From Streptococcus sp. LQJ-218 (GTDB taxonomy: Bacteria > Bacillota > Bacilli > Lactobacillales > Streptococcaceae), in contig NZ_QQRU01000006.1 of assembly GCF_003428885.1 (NCBI RefSeq), forward strand, positions 62,001 through 126,000: 64,000 nt of DNA, given 5' to 3'. Below, piece after piece: positions 38,428-47,944 of the stretch (position 1 is its first letter; each line of letters begins with the position of its first letter). Position numbers and translations under genes: made by a program. The notes below the pieces were generated by a model. The model saw only the letters and a list, made by a program, of their open reading frames with translations. It searched no databases and was not told the origin of the DNA.

Positions 38428-39138
38428 TCACTTTCCTCCCTCTGTTAAATTAAAGAAGACTTCTTCTAGTGAGGAAAGATTTTTCATCACTTCTTGTAAA
38501 GTCCCTTTTATAAGAACTTTTCCTTTATTTATGATAACTACATCATCTGTTACTGCCTCCACTTCCGATAATATATGAGATGATAGCAAGACAGTCTTCC
38601 CTTCTTGAGCTTGTTTTTTTATAAACTCTCTAAACCACCGAATTCCTCTTGGATCCAACCCATTAGTCGGTTCATCCAATATCAGATATTGAGGATTTCC
38701 TAATAGAGCTGTTGCAATTCCTAATCGTTGTCCTTCTCCTAATGATAATTTCCCAATTTTAGATTTTTTCTTATGGCTAATATCCACCATATCCAAGACT
38801 TGTTCAATTCGCTGACTGGATATCCCATTACTAGCAGCAACAATTTTCAAATGTTGATAAACAGTCCTATCGTCAGGAGCTCCTACACTGTCAAATGAAG
38901 CTCCTACAGTCTTTAGAGGAAATTTTAATTCCTTATAAGTCTGATCTCCAATTTTGGTAAGACCAGATGTTGCTTTGTCTAATCCTAATAAAATACGTAA
39001 GGTTGAACTTTTTCCAGCTCCATTTGGACCTAGGAAAGCAGTCACTCTACCTGCTTTTGCTTCAAAAGAAATATCTTTTAAAATTTGAGTTTGCCCATAT
39101 GACTTACATAAATTTTTAATAGTAATACTTTGTTCCAT
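38428..39138 (-). CDS. ABC exporter ATP-binding protein (BcrA/LanF-like)
   Basis: This 236-residue ATPase has Walker A GPNGAGKSS, a variant signature KLSLGEGQRLGIATALL, Walker B YLILDEPTNGLDP and H-loop VLLSSHILSEVE. The Q-loop region (TVGASFDSVGAPDDRTVYQH) resembles drug- or peptide-exporter ATPases more than importers. As first gene of a five-gene unit (ATPase, two permeases, regulator, kinase) it most likely gives immunity to a bacteriocin or antibiotic. No precursor peptide gene is seen nearby. Confidence 0.88.
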   Translation of the reverse strand: MEQSITIKNLCKSYGQTQILKDISFEAKAGRVTAFLGPNGAGKSSTLRILLGLDKATSGLTKIGDQTYKELKFPLKTVGASFDSVGAPDDRTVYQHLKIVAASNGISSQRIEQVLDMVDISHKKKSKIGKLSLGEGQRLGIATALLGNPQYLILDEPTNGLDPRGIRWFREFIKKQAQEGKTVLLSSHILSEVEAVTDDVVIINKGKVLIKGTLQEVMKNLSSLEEVFFNLTEGGK

Positions 39139-39235
39139 AGATGTTCTCCTATTCTATTTAATATTTCTAAAAGTAACTATATCTTACATATTCATTTTCG
39201 GATTTTTTTCAGAATTTCAAGAGTCAAAAGATTTA

Positions 39236-39340
39236 ATACTCAATGAAAATCAAAGAGCAAACTAGGAAGCTAGCCGCAAGCTGTACTTGAGTACGGTAAG
39301 GCGACGCTGACGTGGTTTGAAGAGATTTTCGAAGAGTATA
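39236..39340. repeat. BOX repeat (copy 4)
   Basis: A complete copy: ATACTCAATGAAAATCAAAG, then TACGGTAAGGCGACGCTGACG, ending TTTTCGAAGAGTAT. It lies between the ABC island promoter region and the pflA terminator and marks the right edge of that island. Confidence 0.92.
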
Positions 39341-39381
39341 AAATTTTGTTTTATTTAATTATATATATTTGTATAAACTTA

Positions 39382-39405
39382 AAAGCCCGATGTTTCCATC
39401 AGGCT
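39382..39405 (-). terminator. Terminator of pflA
   Basis: AAGCCTGATG, loop GAAA and CATCGGGCTT form a perfect 10-bp stem on the minus strand, with a short T-run. Confidence 0.85.
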
Positions 39406-39410
39406 TCTTT

Positions 39411-40205
39411 TTATCCATGTACACGTTTCATATAGTCTTGATAACTTTCGGTATCCATGAGTTTTTTAGCGTTTTTCACGCGGTCTGCTGTTGGTGGTTT
39501 GACCCCTTCGAGCGAATAAGGAATTCCCAATTCACGCCATTTGAACTCACCCATGGTGTGATAAGGTAGAATCTCAAACTTATCCACATTTTTGAGGGTC
39601 TTGACGAACTTCCCAAGTTCAATCAAGTCATCATCTCTATCTGTCAATCCTGGAACTAGCACGTGGCGAATCTAGACAGGTTTTCCAATATCTGATAGAT
39701 ACTTAGCACAAGCCAAGATATTTTTATTGGTTTGGCTAGTGACAATCTTGTGCTGTTCTTCGTTTATTTCCTTGATATCCAAGAGGACCAAGTCAGTGAC
39801 AGCCATGAGTTTGTCAAATTTCTCAAGGTAACGTGGTTTATTACGGAATGGAAGGGCACAGGTATCCAAGGTACAGTGGATTCCTTTTTCCTTGGCCTTG
39901 GTAAAGAGGGCGATTAGGAAATCAATCTGCAAGAGGGCTTCTCCTCCACTGACTGTAATCCCACCCTTATTTCCCCAGAAACCGCGGTAGCGAAGAGCCT
40001 CTGTCAAGACATCATCTACCGTCCGTTCACGTGATTTATTAGACTCCATAGCCCAAGTGTCCGGGTTGTGGCAATACTGGCAACGCATGTGACAGCCCTG
40101 CAAAAAGACAATAAAACGAATGCCAGGCCCATCTACTGACCCAAAGCTTTCTGTCGAATGCACCATTCCTGTCACTTGTCCATAATCAATTGTTTCTTCA
40201 GACAT
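39411..40205 (-). pseudogene. pflA: Pyruvate formate-lyase activating enzyme, interrupted by TAG
   Basis: This radical-SAM activase normally installs the glycyl radical on pyruvate formate-lyase under anaerobic conditions. The N-terminal part (177 codons) has the CHMRCQYCHNPDTW iron-sulfur cluster motif and GGITVSGGEALLQ. At 39672-39674 an in-frame TAG stands where the family reads Trp (KPV[13 protein letters not shown], normally KPVWIRHV), a single G-to-A change from TGG. The frame then continues intact to the usual end at 39411, for 264 codons in total. Restart at the Met of MLVPGL is unlikely to help because both halves are needed. It could be a real loss-of-function mutation or a sequencing error. 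Confidence 0.88.
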
Positions 40206-40219
40206 ATCGTTACCTTCCT

Positions 40220-40233
40220 TGAAAACGTTTTAT
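40220..40233. promoter_or_regulatory. Candidate cre site at the pflA start region
   Basis: TGAAAACGTTTTAT matches the cre consensus except for the last two bases. It lies at the predicted transcription start, just downstream of an extended -10 (TGATATAAT, 40240-40248) on the minus strand. Confidence 0.5.
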
Positions 40234-40330
40234 AGTTTTATTATATCACGACTTGAAAGAAAAACAAGATTTTTGCCTATTTTTTAGAAAGCAATCTGTT
40301 TTTCAATTTCATTTTCAATTACTTATCATT

Positions 40331-41581
40331 TTATTCTTCAAAATCAAAGCCATACAAGGTTGCAAAGTAGTCCTCAGGGCGCTCTGCACGGCGGATTTGA
40401 CGGGCTTTACCTTCTTTGGTATAGAGGATTTCTGCAGAACGAAGTTTGGCGTTGTACTGGTAGCCCATTGAAAAACCGTGGGCACCTGTATCATGAATTA
40501 CCAGCAAATCACCGATTTCTGTATGAGGCAGTTCGCGATTCACTGCAAATTTATCATTGTTTTCACAGAGTGAACCAACCACATCTACCACTTCAGTTGG
40601 TCCATCTGGATGGGTCACGTTAGTAATATGATGATAAGCTCCGTACATAGCTGGACGCATAAGGTTGACTGCTGATGCATCCACACCTAGATAGGTACGG
40701 TAGGTTTCCTTCTTATGAGTGACTCTTGTGACCAAAGCACCGTGAGGTGCCAACATAAAACGACCCAATTCGGTGAAAATCTTAACCTGACCAAGACCTG
40801 CTGGCGTAAGGACCTCTTCATACACCTTACGAACTCCTTCACCAATCAAGGCAATATCATTTGGTTCCTGGTCTGGACGATAATTGACACCAATACCGCC
40901 AGAAAGATTGATAAAGTCTAGCCAAATGCCCAACTTTTCCTTGATTTCAACAGCCAATTCAAAAAGCTGACGAGCCAACTCTGGATAATAGAGATGGGTC
41001 ACGGTATTGGATGCTAGGAAGGAGTGAATCCCAAAAGTCTTGGATCCTTTTTCCTTCAAGATGGCAAAAGCTTCAAAGAGCTGGTCCTTGGTCATGCCAA
41101 ACTTGGCTTCTCCAGGATTGTCCATAATATCTGTTCCTAGCTCAAAAACGCCTCCAGGATTGTAACGACATGAGATGATTTCTGGAATGCCTGCTGCACG
41201 TTCTAGATGTTCAATATCTTCAAAGGCATCCAAGTTAATAGTCGCACCCAATTCACGCGCATAAGCATACTCTCTATCTGGAGTATTGTTAGATGAGAAC
41301 ATCATATCCGCCCCTGAAAACTCAAGCTTATGACTCATCAAGAGCTCTACATAACTAGAGCAGTCCACACCGCAGCCTTCCTCTTGGAGAATTTTTAAAA
41401 TGGCTGGTGTTGGAGTAGCCTTAACTGCAAAGTATTCTTTAAAGCCCTTGTTCCACGAAAAGGCTTGATTGACGGCCCTTGCCTTCTCGCGGATCCCCTT
41501 CTCGTCATATAAGTGAAAGGGAGTCGGAAACTCGGAAACAATCGCTTCTAAGTCTTCTCTTTCGATAAATGGTATTTTCAT
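40331..41581 (-). CDS. lysA: Diaminopimelate decarboxylase-like PLP enzyme
   Basis: This is a 416-residue fold-III PLP decarboxylase. The PLP Lys is in FAVKATPTPAILKIL, the glycine-rich phosphate loop in NLSGGIGVNYRP, the catalytic Cys region in VDVVGSLCENNDKFAV, and the C-terminus carries DTGAHGFSMGYQYNAKLR. LysA converts meso-diaminopimelate to lysine. The CEN-type motif is slightly unusual for LysA, so a related carboxynorspermidine or amino-acid decarboxylase remains possible. It is followed by pflA (125 bases) and preceded by the purR terminator. Confidence 0.82.
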   Translation of the reverse strand: MKIPFIEREDLEAIVSEFPTPFHLYDEKGIREKARAVNQAFSWNKGFKEYFAVKATPTPAILKILQEEGCGVDCSSYVELLMSHKLEFSGADMMFSSNNTPDREYAYARELGATINLDAFEDIEHLERAAGIPEIISCRYNPGGVFELGTDIMDNPGEAKFGMTKDQLFEAFAILKEKGSKTFGIHSFLASNTVTHLYYPELARQLFELAVEIKEKLGIWLDFINLSGGIGVNYRPDQEPNDIALIGEGVRKVYEEVLTPAGLGQVKIFTELGRFMLAPHGALVTRVTHKKETYRTYLGVDASAVNLMRPAMYGAYHHITNVTHPDGPTEVVDVVGSLCENNDKFAVNRELPHTEIGDLLVIHDTGAHGFSMGYQYNAKLRSAEILYTKEGKARQIRRAERPEDYFATLYGFDFEE

Positions 41582-41608
41582 ACGCTTCCTTCTATTCTAT
41601 TTGCAAAG

Positions 41609-41636
41609 AAAGGCTGGGACAATCGTTCCAACCTTT
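41609..41636 (-). terminator. Terminator of purR
   Basis: AAAGGTTGGAAC and GTCCCAGCCTTT pair (one mismatch) around a 4-base loop directly downstream of purR on the minus strand. Confidence 0.75.
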
Positions 41637-41647
41637 AATTCTATCTT

Positions 41648-42475
41648 TTATTTTTCTTCGTCAAAGATATTACCAACCTCAACATCGATAGTTTGATTCT
41701 TGACATCAATATTGGTTACCTTCAAGAGTGACTTGTAGTCAAACTGCTTTTCACGTTCTTCTTGGGCGTTATCCGCAAAGACCGCCACACCTGCCAGTTC
41801 TGAATCGAACTCGCGCAAGAGACTGATCATCCCATTGACAGTTCCGCCACCCTTCAAGAAATCATCCACAATCAAGACGCGGCTACCAGCCTTGAGACTA
41901 CGTTTTGAAAGGAACATTTTCTCAATACGATCACCACTTGAACCTGAAACATAGTTGACGCTAACAGTTGAACCTTCAGTAATTTTCAAATCACGACGAA
42001 CAATAACAAAAGGAACATTGAGAACATTGGCAACTGCATTTGCAAGTGGAACACCTTTGGTCGCTACGGTCATAACCGCATCAATTTTTTGGTCCATAAA
42101 GCTCTTGGCAATAATGCGACCAATATTTTTCAAAATGGCTGGTGTACTAAGCAAATCAGATAGGTAGATGTAGCCACCTGGCAAGATACGATCACTTTCT
42201 GACAACTTGGCACGCAAGTCCTCAACCATTTCCTTGGCATCATGGCTTGAGATTGATGGTGTGAAAATGACACCACCACCAGCACCAGTTACTGTCTGAA
42301 TATGGCCGATCTCAATTTCCTCAAAGGCACGTTTGATAATAACGATATCCTCTGAGATGGATGATTTAGCAGATTCATACTTTTCAGCAAAAGTATTGAG
42401 ACTAGTTAGTTTATAAGGATTATTAATCAAATAGTTGGAAATGACAACCATCCGATCACTTCTTCTTAATTTCAT
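41648..42475 (-). CDS. purR: Purine operon repressor PurR
   Basis: This is a 275-residue PurR of the Gram-positive type. An N-terminal winged helix (LRRSDRMVVISNYLINNPYK) is followed by a phosphoribosyltransferase-like domain with the PRPP motif VLIVDDFLKGGGTVNGM. It responds to PRPP and controls purine genes. The ATG at 42475 gives the usual N-terminus; the upstream in-frame ATG would add six residues. An extended -10 (TGGTATAAT near 42514) lies upstream. Confidence 0.94.
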   Translation of the reverse strand: MKLRRSDRMVVISNYLINNPYKLTSLNTFAEKYESAKSSISEDIVIIKRAFEEIEIGHIQTVTGAGGGVIFTPSISSHDAKEMVEDLRAKLSESDRILPGGYIYLSDLLSTPAILKNIGRIIAKSFMDQKIDAVMTVATKGVPLANAVANVLNVPFVIVRRDLKITEGSTVSVNYVSGSSGDRIEKMFLSKRSLKAGSRVLIVDDFLKGGGTVNGMISLLREFDSELAGVAVFADNAQEEREKQFDYKSLLKVTNIDVKNQTIDVEVGNIFDEEK

Positions 42476-42531
42476 TTCTATTTCCCATTTCATTTAATTT
42501 TGATATTTTATCTATTATACCATATTTACAT

Positions 42532-42572
42532 AAAAAAACGAACATTCTTATCCTAAAAAATGCTCGTTTTTC
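42532..42572 (-). terminator. Terminator of cbf1
   Basis: AAAAACGAGCATT and AATGTTCGTTTTT pair on the minus strand, with a T-run after the stem. Confidence 0.8.
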
Positions 42573-42580
42573 TTAAATTA

Positions 42581-43522
42581 TTAATCTAAATCTGGTTTAT
42601 AGAAGGAACGATTGTCCATAGCGAAGATTTTATTGGTCATCTCTCCTTTATCTACCAAAGCCAGAGCTGTTGTCATCATCATCATGCTAGCATCCAGATT
42701 GTCAATCATATGGATAATCTCTGCTTCCATTACACGAGGACGGACTGGACTTCCATACTCAAGTAAACCGTGGTGACTGAGGATGACATGACGAAGCAAA
42801 ACGACTTCTTCCTTGTTATCATCAATGCCGAGCTCCATCACTGTCTTAGTAATTTCACTATCAATGAGAGCGATATGTCCAAGTAGATTGCCTCGTACTG
42901 TGTACTCAGTCTGGTCTGGTCCTGTCAACTCAATAACCTTAGCTAAGTCATGTAGCATAATCCCAGCATAGAGCAGACTCTTATTGAGCTGAGGATAGAT
43001 TTCACTAATGGCATCTGCCAAACGCACCATGGTTGCCGTATGATAGGCCAAACCTGTTTCAAAGGCGTGGTGGTTAGTCTTGGCAGCTGGATAGGAGTAA
43101 AACTCCTTGTCGTATTTAGTGTAGAGATTTCGGACGATCCGTTGCCAGACAGGATTTTCAATTTTAAAAATCATTTGCGACATGTAGTCACGAATTTCCT
43201 TGACATCAACTGGCGACTTGACCTTGAAATCAGCTGGGTCATTGGGTTCGCTAGGTTGAGGCAGACGGAGAGTAATTTGGTTGACTTGAGGGGTGTTGTT
43301 ATACACTTCTCGGCGTCCTTTCATGTGGACAACCTTACCTGCAGTAAAGGCCTCAATGTTATGAGGTTGGGCATCCCATAGCTTCCCCTCAATCTCGCCA
43401 CTATCATCTTGAAAGGTAAAGGCTAGGTAGTTTTTTCCAGCTCGTGTCTGCCTCAGGTCAGCTGATTTGATTAGGTAAAAGCCTTCAAATAGCTCATCTT
43501 TTTTCATGTGACTAATCTTCAT
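42581..43522 (-). CDS. cbf1: 3'-5' exoribonuclease YhaM/Cbf1
   Basis: This 313-residue protein has an OB-fold nucleic-acid-binding domain (about 10-95; LRQTRAGKNYLAFTFQDDSG) and a C-terminal HD domain (NHHAFETGLAYHTATMV, LLYAGIMLHDLAKVIEL, RHVILSHHG). YhaM trims RNA 3' ends and is linked in pneumococcus to shortening of transcripts after termination. The start at 43522 has AGGAA five bases upstream and overlaps the rmuC stop by 11 bases; an alternative ATG is at 43507. Confidence 0.92.
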   Translation of the reverse strand: MKISHMKKDELFEGFYLIKSADLRQTRAGKNYLAFTFQDDSGEIEGKLWDAQPHNIEAFTAGKVVHMKGRREVYNNTPQVNQITLRLPQPSEPNDPADFKVKSPVDVKEIRDYMSQMIFKIENPVWQRIVRNLYTKYDKEFYSYPAAKTNHHAFETGLAYHTATMVRLADAISEIYPQLNKSLLYAGIMLHDLAKVIELTGPDQTEYTVRGNLLGHIALIDSEITKTVMELGIDDNKEEVVLLRHVILSHHGLLEYGSPVRPRVMEAEIIHMIDNLDASMMMMTTALALVDKGEMTNKIFAMDNRSFYKPDLD

Positions 43523-44768
43523 ATTCTTCCTCATTTTCTTGGAATTGCAGCAGATCAAGCGCAGGCTCACCTTCTGATAACTCAATGTGACGGAGCGTCC
43601 GCTCGATAGCTGTGGTACGACGGTTTAATAATTCATCAATATTGCCAGAGGCATGTTGGAGATGTTTTTGTGCCTTGACCAGAATACCACCAAACTTGCC
43701 AAACTCTGTCTTAACGCTAGCAAGGGTCTTACTGATATGGTCGGCACTCTTTTGAATATTGAGGGTTTTGAAACCAACTGATAGAGAATTGAGAAGGGCT
43801 GATAGGGTACTTGGACCTGCAACAATAATCTGCTCCTCCCTTCTCAAATCATCAAAGAAGACAGGATTGCGGACGATTTCTGAATAGAGACCTTCTGTCG
43901 GAACAAACAAAATTCCAAAATTGGTCGTCCTAGGCGGCGCTATGTACTTGCTCTTGATATCCTTGGCAAAGCGCTTGACGCTGGCTAGGAGCGACTTACG
44001 GCAGCGTTCGATTTCGTCCTTGTCACCCACTTCATAGGCTTCTTCTAGGCGATAATAATCAGTCAGCGGAAACTTGGAGTCAATTGGTAGATAGACGTAT
44101 TCTTGGTCGCCTTGTCCAGGTAACTTGATGGCATACTCCACTCGTTCACTAGAGTTTTCAACCGTTGCGTATTCTCGTTCGTACTGGGCAGGTGTCATGA
44201 TATCTTCGATGATTTGCCCCAGTTGTAATTCGCCCAGAATTCCTCGCGTTTTAGTCCCCGAGAGAACCTTGTTGAGGGCTCCGACATCGCGGGCAACTGT
44301 CTGCATTTCTCCAAGACCACGATTAACAGACTCCAATTGCTTGGAAACTGTCTCAAAAGAGGCCTGCAAGCGTGTTTGTAAGGTCTTTTCTAACTTTTCC
44401 TCAACCGTTTGTCGCATCTGTTCCAAGCGTTGCTCGTTTGATTCCTGCAAGGCCTGAAGACGTTGGTCAGTTTTATCCCTAGTTTGCAAGAGATTATCTG
44501 TCATTTCTTGACGAACTTGAGTCAAGCCTTGGTGCAATTCGATTCGTACTTCTTGCAAACGGTCACTAACAGCCACTTCCAAATCTTTTTGGTCTAACTG
44601 GCTGGCTTGTCTGGCTTGTTCGAAGCGGTAATCCAGCTGATCTGACAGATGATCTGCCTGGTCTTCTAAACTCTTGGTCAGATATTTCTCCTGCTTGTCC
44701 TGCCTTTGCCAGATTAGAAAGAGGCCAGCTAGGTTGGCAATCAATAATAGAACAAGTAAACTTTCCAT
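43512..44768 (-). CDS. rmuC: DNA recombination protein RmuC
   Basis: This 418-residue protein has an N-terminal membrane helix (LLVLLLIANLAGLFLIWQRQ), a long Gln/Glu-rich coiled coil (about 25-160) and the RmuC domain (TRGILGELQLGQIIEDIM, YVYLPIDSKFPLTDYYRLEE, TEGLYSEIVRNP). It is thought to limit inversions between short repeats. It ends within the cbf1 start and begins two bases after thiN, so thiN-rmuC-cbf1 is likely one transcript. Confidence 0.94.
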   Translation of the reverse strand: MESLLVLLLIANLAGLFLIWQRQDKQEKYLTKSLEDQADHLSDQLDYRFEQARQASQLDQKDLEVAVSDRLQEVRIELHQGLTQVRQEMTDNLLQTRDKTDQRLQALQESNEQRLEQMRQTVEEKLEKTLQTRLQASFETVSKQLESVNRGLGEMQTVARDVGALNKVLSGTKTRGILGELQLGQIIEDIMTPAQYEREYATVENSSERVEYAIKLPGQGDQEYVYLPIDSKFPLTDYYRLEEAYEVGDKDEIERCRKSLLASVKRFAKDIKSKYIAPPRTTNFGILFVPTEGLYSEIVRNPVFFDDLRREEQIIVAGPSTLSALLNSLSVGFKTLNIQKSADHISKTLASVKTEFGKFGGILVKAQKHLQHASGNIDELLNRRTTAIERTLRHIELSEGEPALDLLQFQENEEEYED

Positions 44769-44769
44769 C

Positions 44770-45432
44770 CTACCTCCTGTCCTTGCTATGCAGCACGACT
44801 ACATAGCCATCTGGGCAAGTCACCGACACTTCCCTATCTATATATTCGTTAGAAGCGTAGACTTTTTTAAAGAAAAAATTTTCCTCTGTCAACTCATACT
44901 TGGCACCAAGAATGGTCAACTGACTATCCCTAACCGGCATAAAGGCTAGATAGTCGTAGTCCGAGCGGGGTTCTAGCTGGCTGGTCCCTTCTGGGCAATA
45001 GGCAATCAAATTTTGCCCATCCTCAATCTCTATCTGGCGCATATAGGGCGCCAACTTGGGATTACTAGGTAGAAAGACATTAGCCAGCATATGGTCAATA
45101 CGACCACCCAAAGCACCGAAAATAGTAACCTCAGCCTGAGGATTTTGCTCAAAGATGGTTAAGAGGGCCAATTCCAAATCGGTATCATCCTTTTCTGGCT
45201 GAGCTTTTACAAAATACTGGGCACATTTTTGAATCATCTTTCTCTCTTCTTGCGTCACAGAATCAAAATCGCCAACTGCTAGAGCAAGAGGCAAATCTTC
45301 TTCCAAGACCCAGAGAGAGCCTCGATCTACACCGACAAAGCAATCAAAATCTGTCCGATAATGACCGCGGTCTCCGCCCGCAAAAACGGCAACCCTAGTC
45401 CAGTTGTTTTCTGAGAGTTTGTACTCGCTCAT
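44770..45432 (-). CDS. thiN: Thiamine pyrophosphokinase
   Basis: This 220-residue enzyme converts thiamine to TPP. Motifs: VAVFAGGDRGHY, FVGVDRGSLWVLEE, the catalytic LAVGDFDSV and ALGGRIDHMLANVFL. The ATG at 45432 is six bases after GGGAG; it overlaps the rpe 3' end by 38 bases, giving tight coupling in rsgA-rpe-thiN-rmuC. An upstream in-frame start would put the ribosome site inside the coding region. Confidence 0.93.
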   Translation of the reverse strand: MSEYKLSENNWTRVAVFAGGDRGHYRTDFDCFVGVDRGSLWVLEEDLPLALAVGDFDSVTQEERKMIQKCAQYFVKAQPEKDDTDLELALLTIFEQNPQAEVTIFGALGGRIDHMLANVFLPSNPKLAPYMRQIEIEDGQNLIAYCPEGTSQLEPRSDYDYLAFMPVRDSQLTILGAKYELTEENFFFKKVYASNEYIDREVSVTCPDGYVVVLHSKDRR

Positions 45433-46051
45433 TAACATCTCCCTTAAAGACATAGGAACCTGCTACAAAAACTGTCGCACCAGCTTCTTTGGCTTGAGCA
45501 ATCGTTTGGTTATCAATCCCACCATCGACTTCGATCTCAAATTTCAAACCTTTTTCCTGACGAAGGGCGACCAACTCACGGACCTTATCCATGGTCTCTG
45601 GTAGAAAGGCTTGCCCACCAAAGCCTGGGTTAACTGTCATGACTAAAACTTGGTCAACTAGATGAAGGACGTGCTTGATGGCCTCAACTGGTGTGCCAGG
45701 ATTGATAACAACCGATGGTTTGACACCGAGTGAACGAATTTTTTGGAGGGCTCCATGAATATGGGGCGTTGCTTCCACATGGATGCTGATGATATCCGCA
45801 CCTGCACGCGCAAAGTCTTCTAAGTGGTGTTCAGGGTTTGACACCATCAAGTGGCAGTCAAAGACCATTTTGCTATGAGGGCGCAGACTCTCGACCACAC
45901 CCGCACCAAAACTGATTTGCGGTACAAAATGACCATCCATGATATCGATATGGGCATATTCTGCCCCAGTTGCTTCTAGGCGTTTGATTTCACGTTCAAA
46001 GTTGGCATAATCTGCTGCCAGAATTGACGGAGCAATCTTGTATTGAGACAT
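45395..46051 (-). CDS. rpe: Ribulose-phosphate 3-epimerase
   Basis: This 218-residue TIM-barrel enzyme of the pentose phosphate pathway has IAPSILAADYANF, HIDIMDGHFVPQISFG (metal-binding His and Asp), VFDCHLMVSNPEHHL and FEIEVDGGIDNQTI. AAGGAG is positioned before the ATG at 46051; longer in-frame starts fall inside rsgA. It lies 10 bases after rsgA. Confidence 0.96.
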   Translation of the reverse strand: MSQYKIAPSILAADYANFEREIKRLEATGAEYAHIDIMDGHFVPQISFGAGVVESLRPHSKMVFDCHLMVSNPEHHLEDFARAGADIISIHVEATPHIHGALQKIRSLGVKPSVVINPGTPVEAIKHVLHLVDQVLVMTVNPGFGGQAFLPETMDKVRELVALRQEKGLKFEIEVDGGIDNQTIAQAKEAGATVFVAGSYVFKGDVNERVQTLRKQLD

Positions 46052-46061
46052 AGGTTTCTCC

Positions 46062-46940
46062 TTATTTTGGTATTTTTTTGCTGACTTTTTTATAGGTTTC
46101 TCTGCGATTTTCAATCTCACTGAGAAATTGCAGGTAGTTGTCAAAACGGAAGGTGGCAATAATTCCTTCTTCTACAGCTGGCTTGACAGCACAAGACGGC
46201 TCATGGGTATGGGTACAAGTGCGGAATTTGCAGTCTCGACTGACACTAGCAATCTCGGGAAAGGCCTGATTGAGGTCTTCAGCCGTTGTTACTTCATAAT
46301 CCAGTGATGAAAAGCCTGGTGTGTCTGCGATTTTACCCCCATTGAGGTTGTAAAAACTAACAGCTCGAGTGGTATGGCGCCCACGACCCAGACTGTCTGA
46401 GATTTCTCCTGTTTCAAGATTGAGATCAGGTGCGATTTTATTGAGAAGAGTTGATTTCCCGACACCTGTCTGGCCCATAAAGACTGTAACCTTGCCTGTT
46501 AACAAGGGCAAAAGTTCCTCCTTACGGGTCACAAAGTCGTAACCAATATCACGATAAGTCTGTTCATAAAAATCCAGTTCTGACCTATCTTCCAGCAAGT
46601 CCATTTTGGAAATATAGACGATGGGATGAATACCCTTGTGCTCTAAAAGAATCAAGAAGCGATCCAGCAAATTGCTGTTGAAGTCCGGTTCCTTGACAGA
46701 CATGATTACTACAGCTTGGTCAATATTGACAATAGGGGGACGGACCAGACTGTTTTTCCGTTCATGAATTTTGAGAATGTAACCCTCTGAATTTTCCTCG
46801 GCAGAGAAATCTACCCAGTCCCCAACGTAAGGGGTATGGCCTTTTTTACGAAAATTCCCACGCGCGCGTGTTTGATAAACCCGACCTTCACTCTCTACAT
46901 AGTAGAAGCCTGCCAAGGCCTTAATGATTTGTCCCTGCAT
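46062..46940 (-). CDS. rsgA: Ribosome small-subunit-dependent GTPase RsgA
   Basis: This 292-residue circularly permuted GTPase acts in late 30S assembly. It has an N-terminal OB fold ([19 protein letters not shown]), the permuted G motifs (G4 ISKMD, G1 [13 protein letters not shown]3 DTPGFSS) and a C-terminal zinc knuckle ([17 protein letters not shown]). The ATG at 46940 begins two bases after the ksgA stop region; upstream codons overlap ksgA. Confidence 0.95.
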   Translation of the reverse strand: MQGQIIKALAGFYYVESEGRVYQTRARGNFRKKGHTPYVGDWVDFSAEENSEGYILKIHERKNSLVRPPIVNIDQAVVIMSVKEPDFNSNLLDRFLILLEHKGIHPIVYISKMDLLEDRSELDFYEQTYRDIGYDFVTRKEELLPLLTGKVTVFMGQTGVGKSTLLNKIAPDLNLETGEISDSLGRGRHTTRAVSFYNLNGGKIADTPGFSSLDYEVTTAEDLNQAFPEIASVSRDCKFRTCTHTHEPSCAVKPAVEEGIIATFRFDNYLQFLSEIENRRETYKKVSKKIPK

Positions 46941-46941
46941 C

Positions 46942-47814
46942 TTAGAGTCCTTGTCCTTTGAGCGCATCTGCTAGGCTAGCAAATTCTGCCAAGCTGAGAG
47001 CTTCTCCACGTACACTTGGTGACAAGCCTGCTTGGTCCAAAGCCTTGGTCAGCTTGTCCTTGACCTCTTCAGTCTTGCCAAAATAACCTGTCAAGTTATT
47101 CCACAATGTCTTGCGGCGATGGGTGAAACTAGCCTTGGAAACCTTAAAGAAGAAGCTCTCGTCTTCTACTGCTACAGCTGGCTCTGGACGGCGCACCATT
47201 TTCAAGATAGCCGAGTCCACGTTTGGCGCTGGCACAAAGACCGTACGAGGTACGATAAAGGCAACCTTGGCAGTCATGTAGTACTGAACCGCAATCGACA
47301 AGCTACCATAAGCCTTAGTATTCGGCTGCGCTGAGATGCGATCCGCCACCTCTTTTTGCATCATGACCACAAACTCACTAAAAGGAATGCCACTTTCAAT
47401 CAAGTGCATGAGAATAGGCGTCGTGATGTAATAAGGCAAATTAGCCACTACCTTGATTGGCAGGTCAGGATTTTTGAAATTCTGGATATGTTGCGCCAAA
47501 TCGACTTTGAGAATATCCTCGTTGACTACGGTCACATTGTCAAAATCACGCAGGGTATCTGCTAAAATCGGTACCAAACGGTTATCGATCTCAAAAGCCA
47601 TGACCTCTGCTGCACGCTCAGCCAAAAATTCCGTCAAAGCACCTATCCCAGGCCCGATTTCGATAACATTGACCTGATCATCAATCTCAGCCGTATCTAC
47701 AATCTTTTGAAGGATATTGGTATCCGTCAGGAAATTTTGCCCAAAGGATTTTTTAAAGGTAAAACCGTGACGCTCCAGCACTGCCTTGGTCACGCTATAA
47801 TCTGCAATTCTCAT
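46942..47814 (-). CDS. ksgA: 16S rRNA adenine dimethyltransferase KsgA
   Basis: This 290-residue enzyme dimethylates A1518/A1519 of 16S rRNA. Motifs: [14 protein letters not shown], the SAM motif [27 protein letters not shown] and the catalytic [11 protein letters not shown]. It begins the ksgA-rsgA-rpe-thiN-rmuC-cbf1 run. The promoter region 47815-47887 is short and I see no strong hexamers. Confidence 0.96.
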   Translation of the reverse strand: MRIADYSVTKAVLERHGFTFKKSFGQNFLTDTNILQKIVDTAEIDDQVNVIEIGPGIGALTEFLAERAAEVMAFEIDNRLVPILADTLRDFDNVTVVNEDILKVDLAQHIQNFKNPDLPIKVVANLPYYITTPILMHLIESGIPFSEFVVMMQKEVADRISAQPNTKAYGSLSIAVQYYMTAKVAFIVPRTVFVPAPNVDSAILKMVRRPEPAVAVEDESFFFKVSKASFTHRRKTLWNNLTGYFGKTEEVKDKLTKALDQAGLSPSVRGEALSLAEFASLADALKGQGL

Positions 47815-47887
47815 CTATTCTCTTTTCTATTATCTGTTACTACTATTGTAACACATTCCCCTTGTATTTTGGGGGTGAAAATCATAC

Positions 47888-47921
47888 CAAAAAACTATCT
47901 TTCCTCATGAAGAAAGATAGT
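47888..47921 (-). terminator. Terminator of the DUF1430 ABC operon
   Basis: ACTATCTTTC and GAAAGATAGT form a perfect 10-bp stem followed by TTTTTT on the minus strand. Confidence 0.9.
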
Positions 47922-47944
47922 CTTGGAAATCTTTAAAGGGGGAC

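Noticed and set aside
39411-39662. Separate short gene starting MLVPGL
   Set aside because: It is the in-frame continuation of pflA after the TAG; no ribosome site precedes it.
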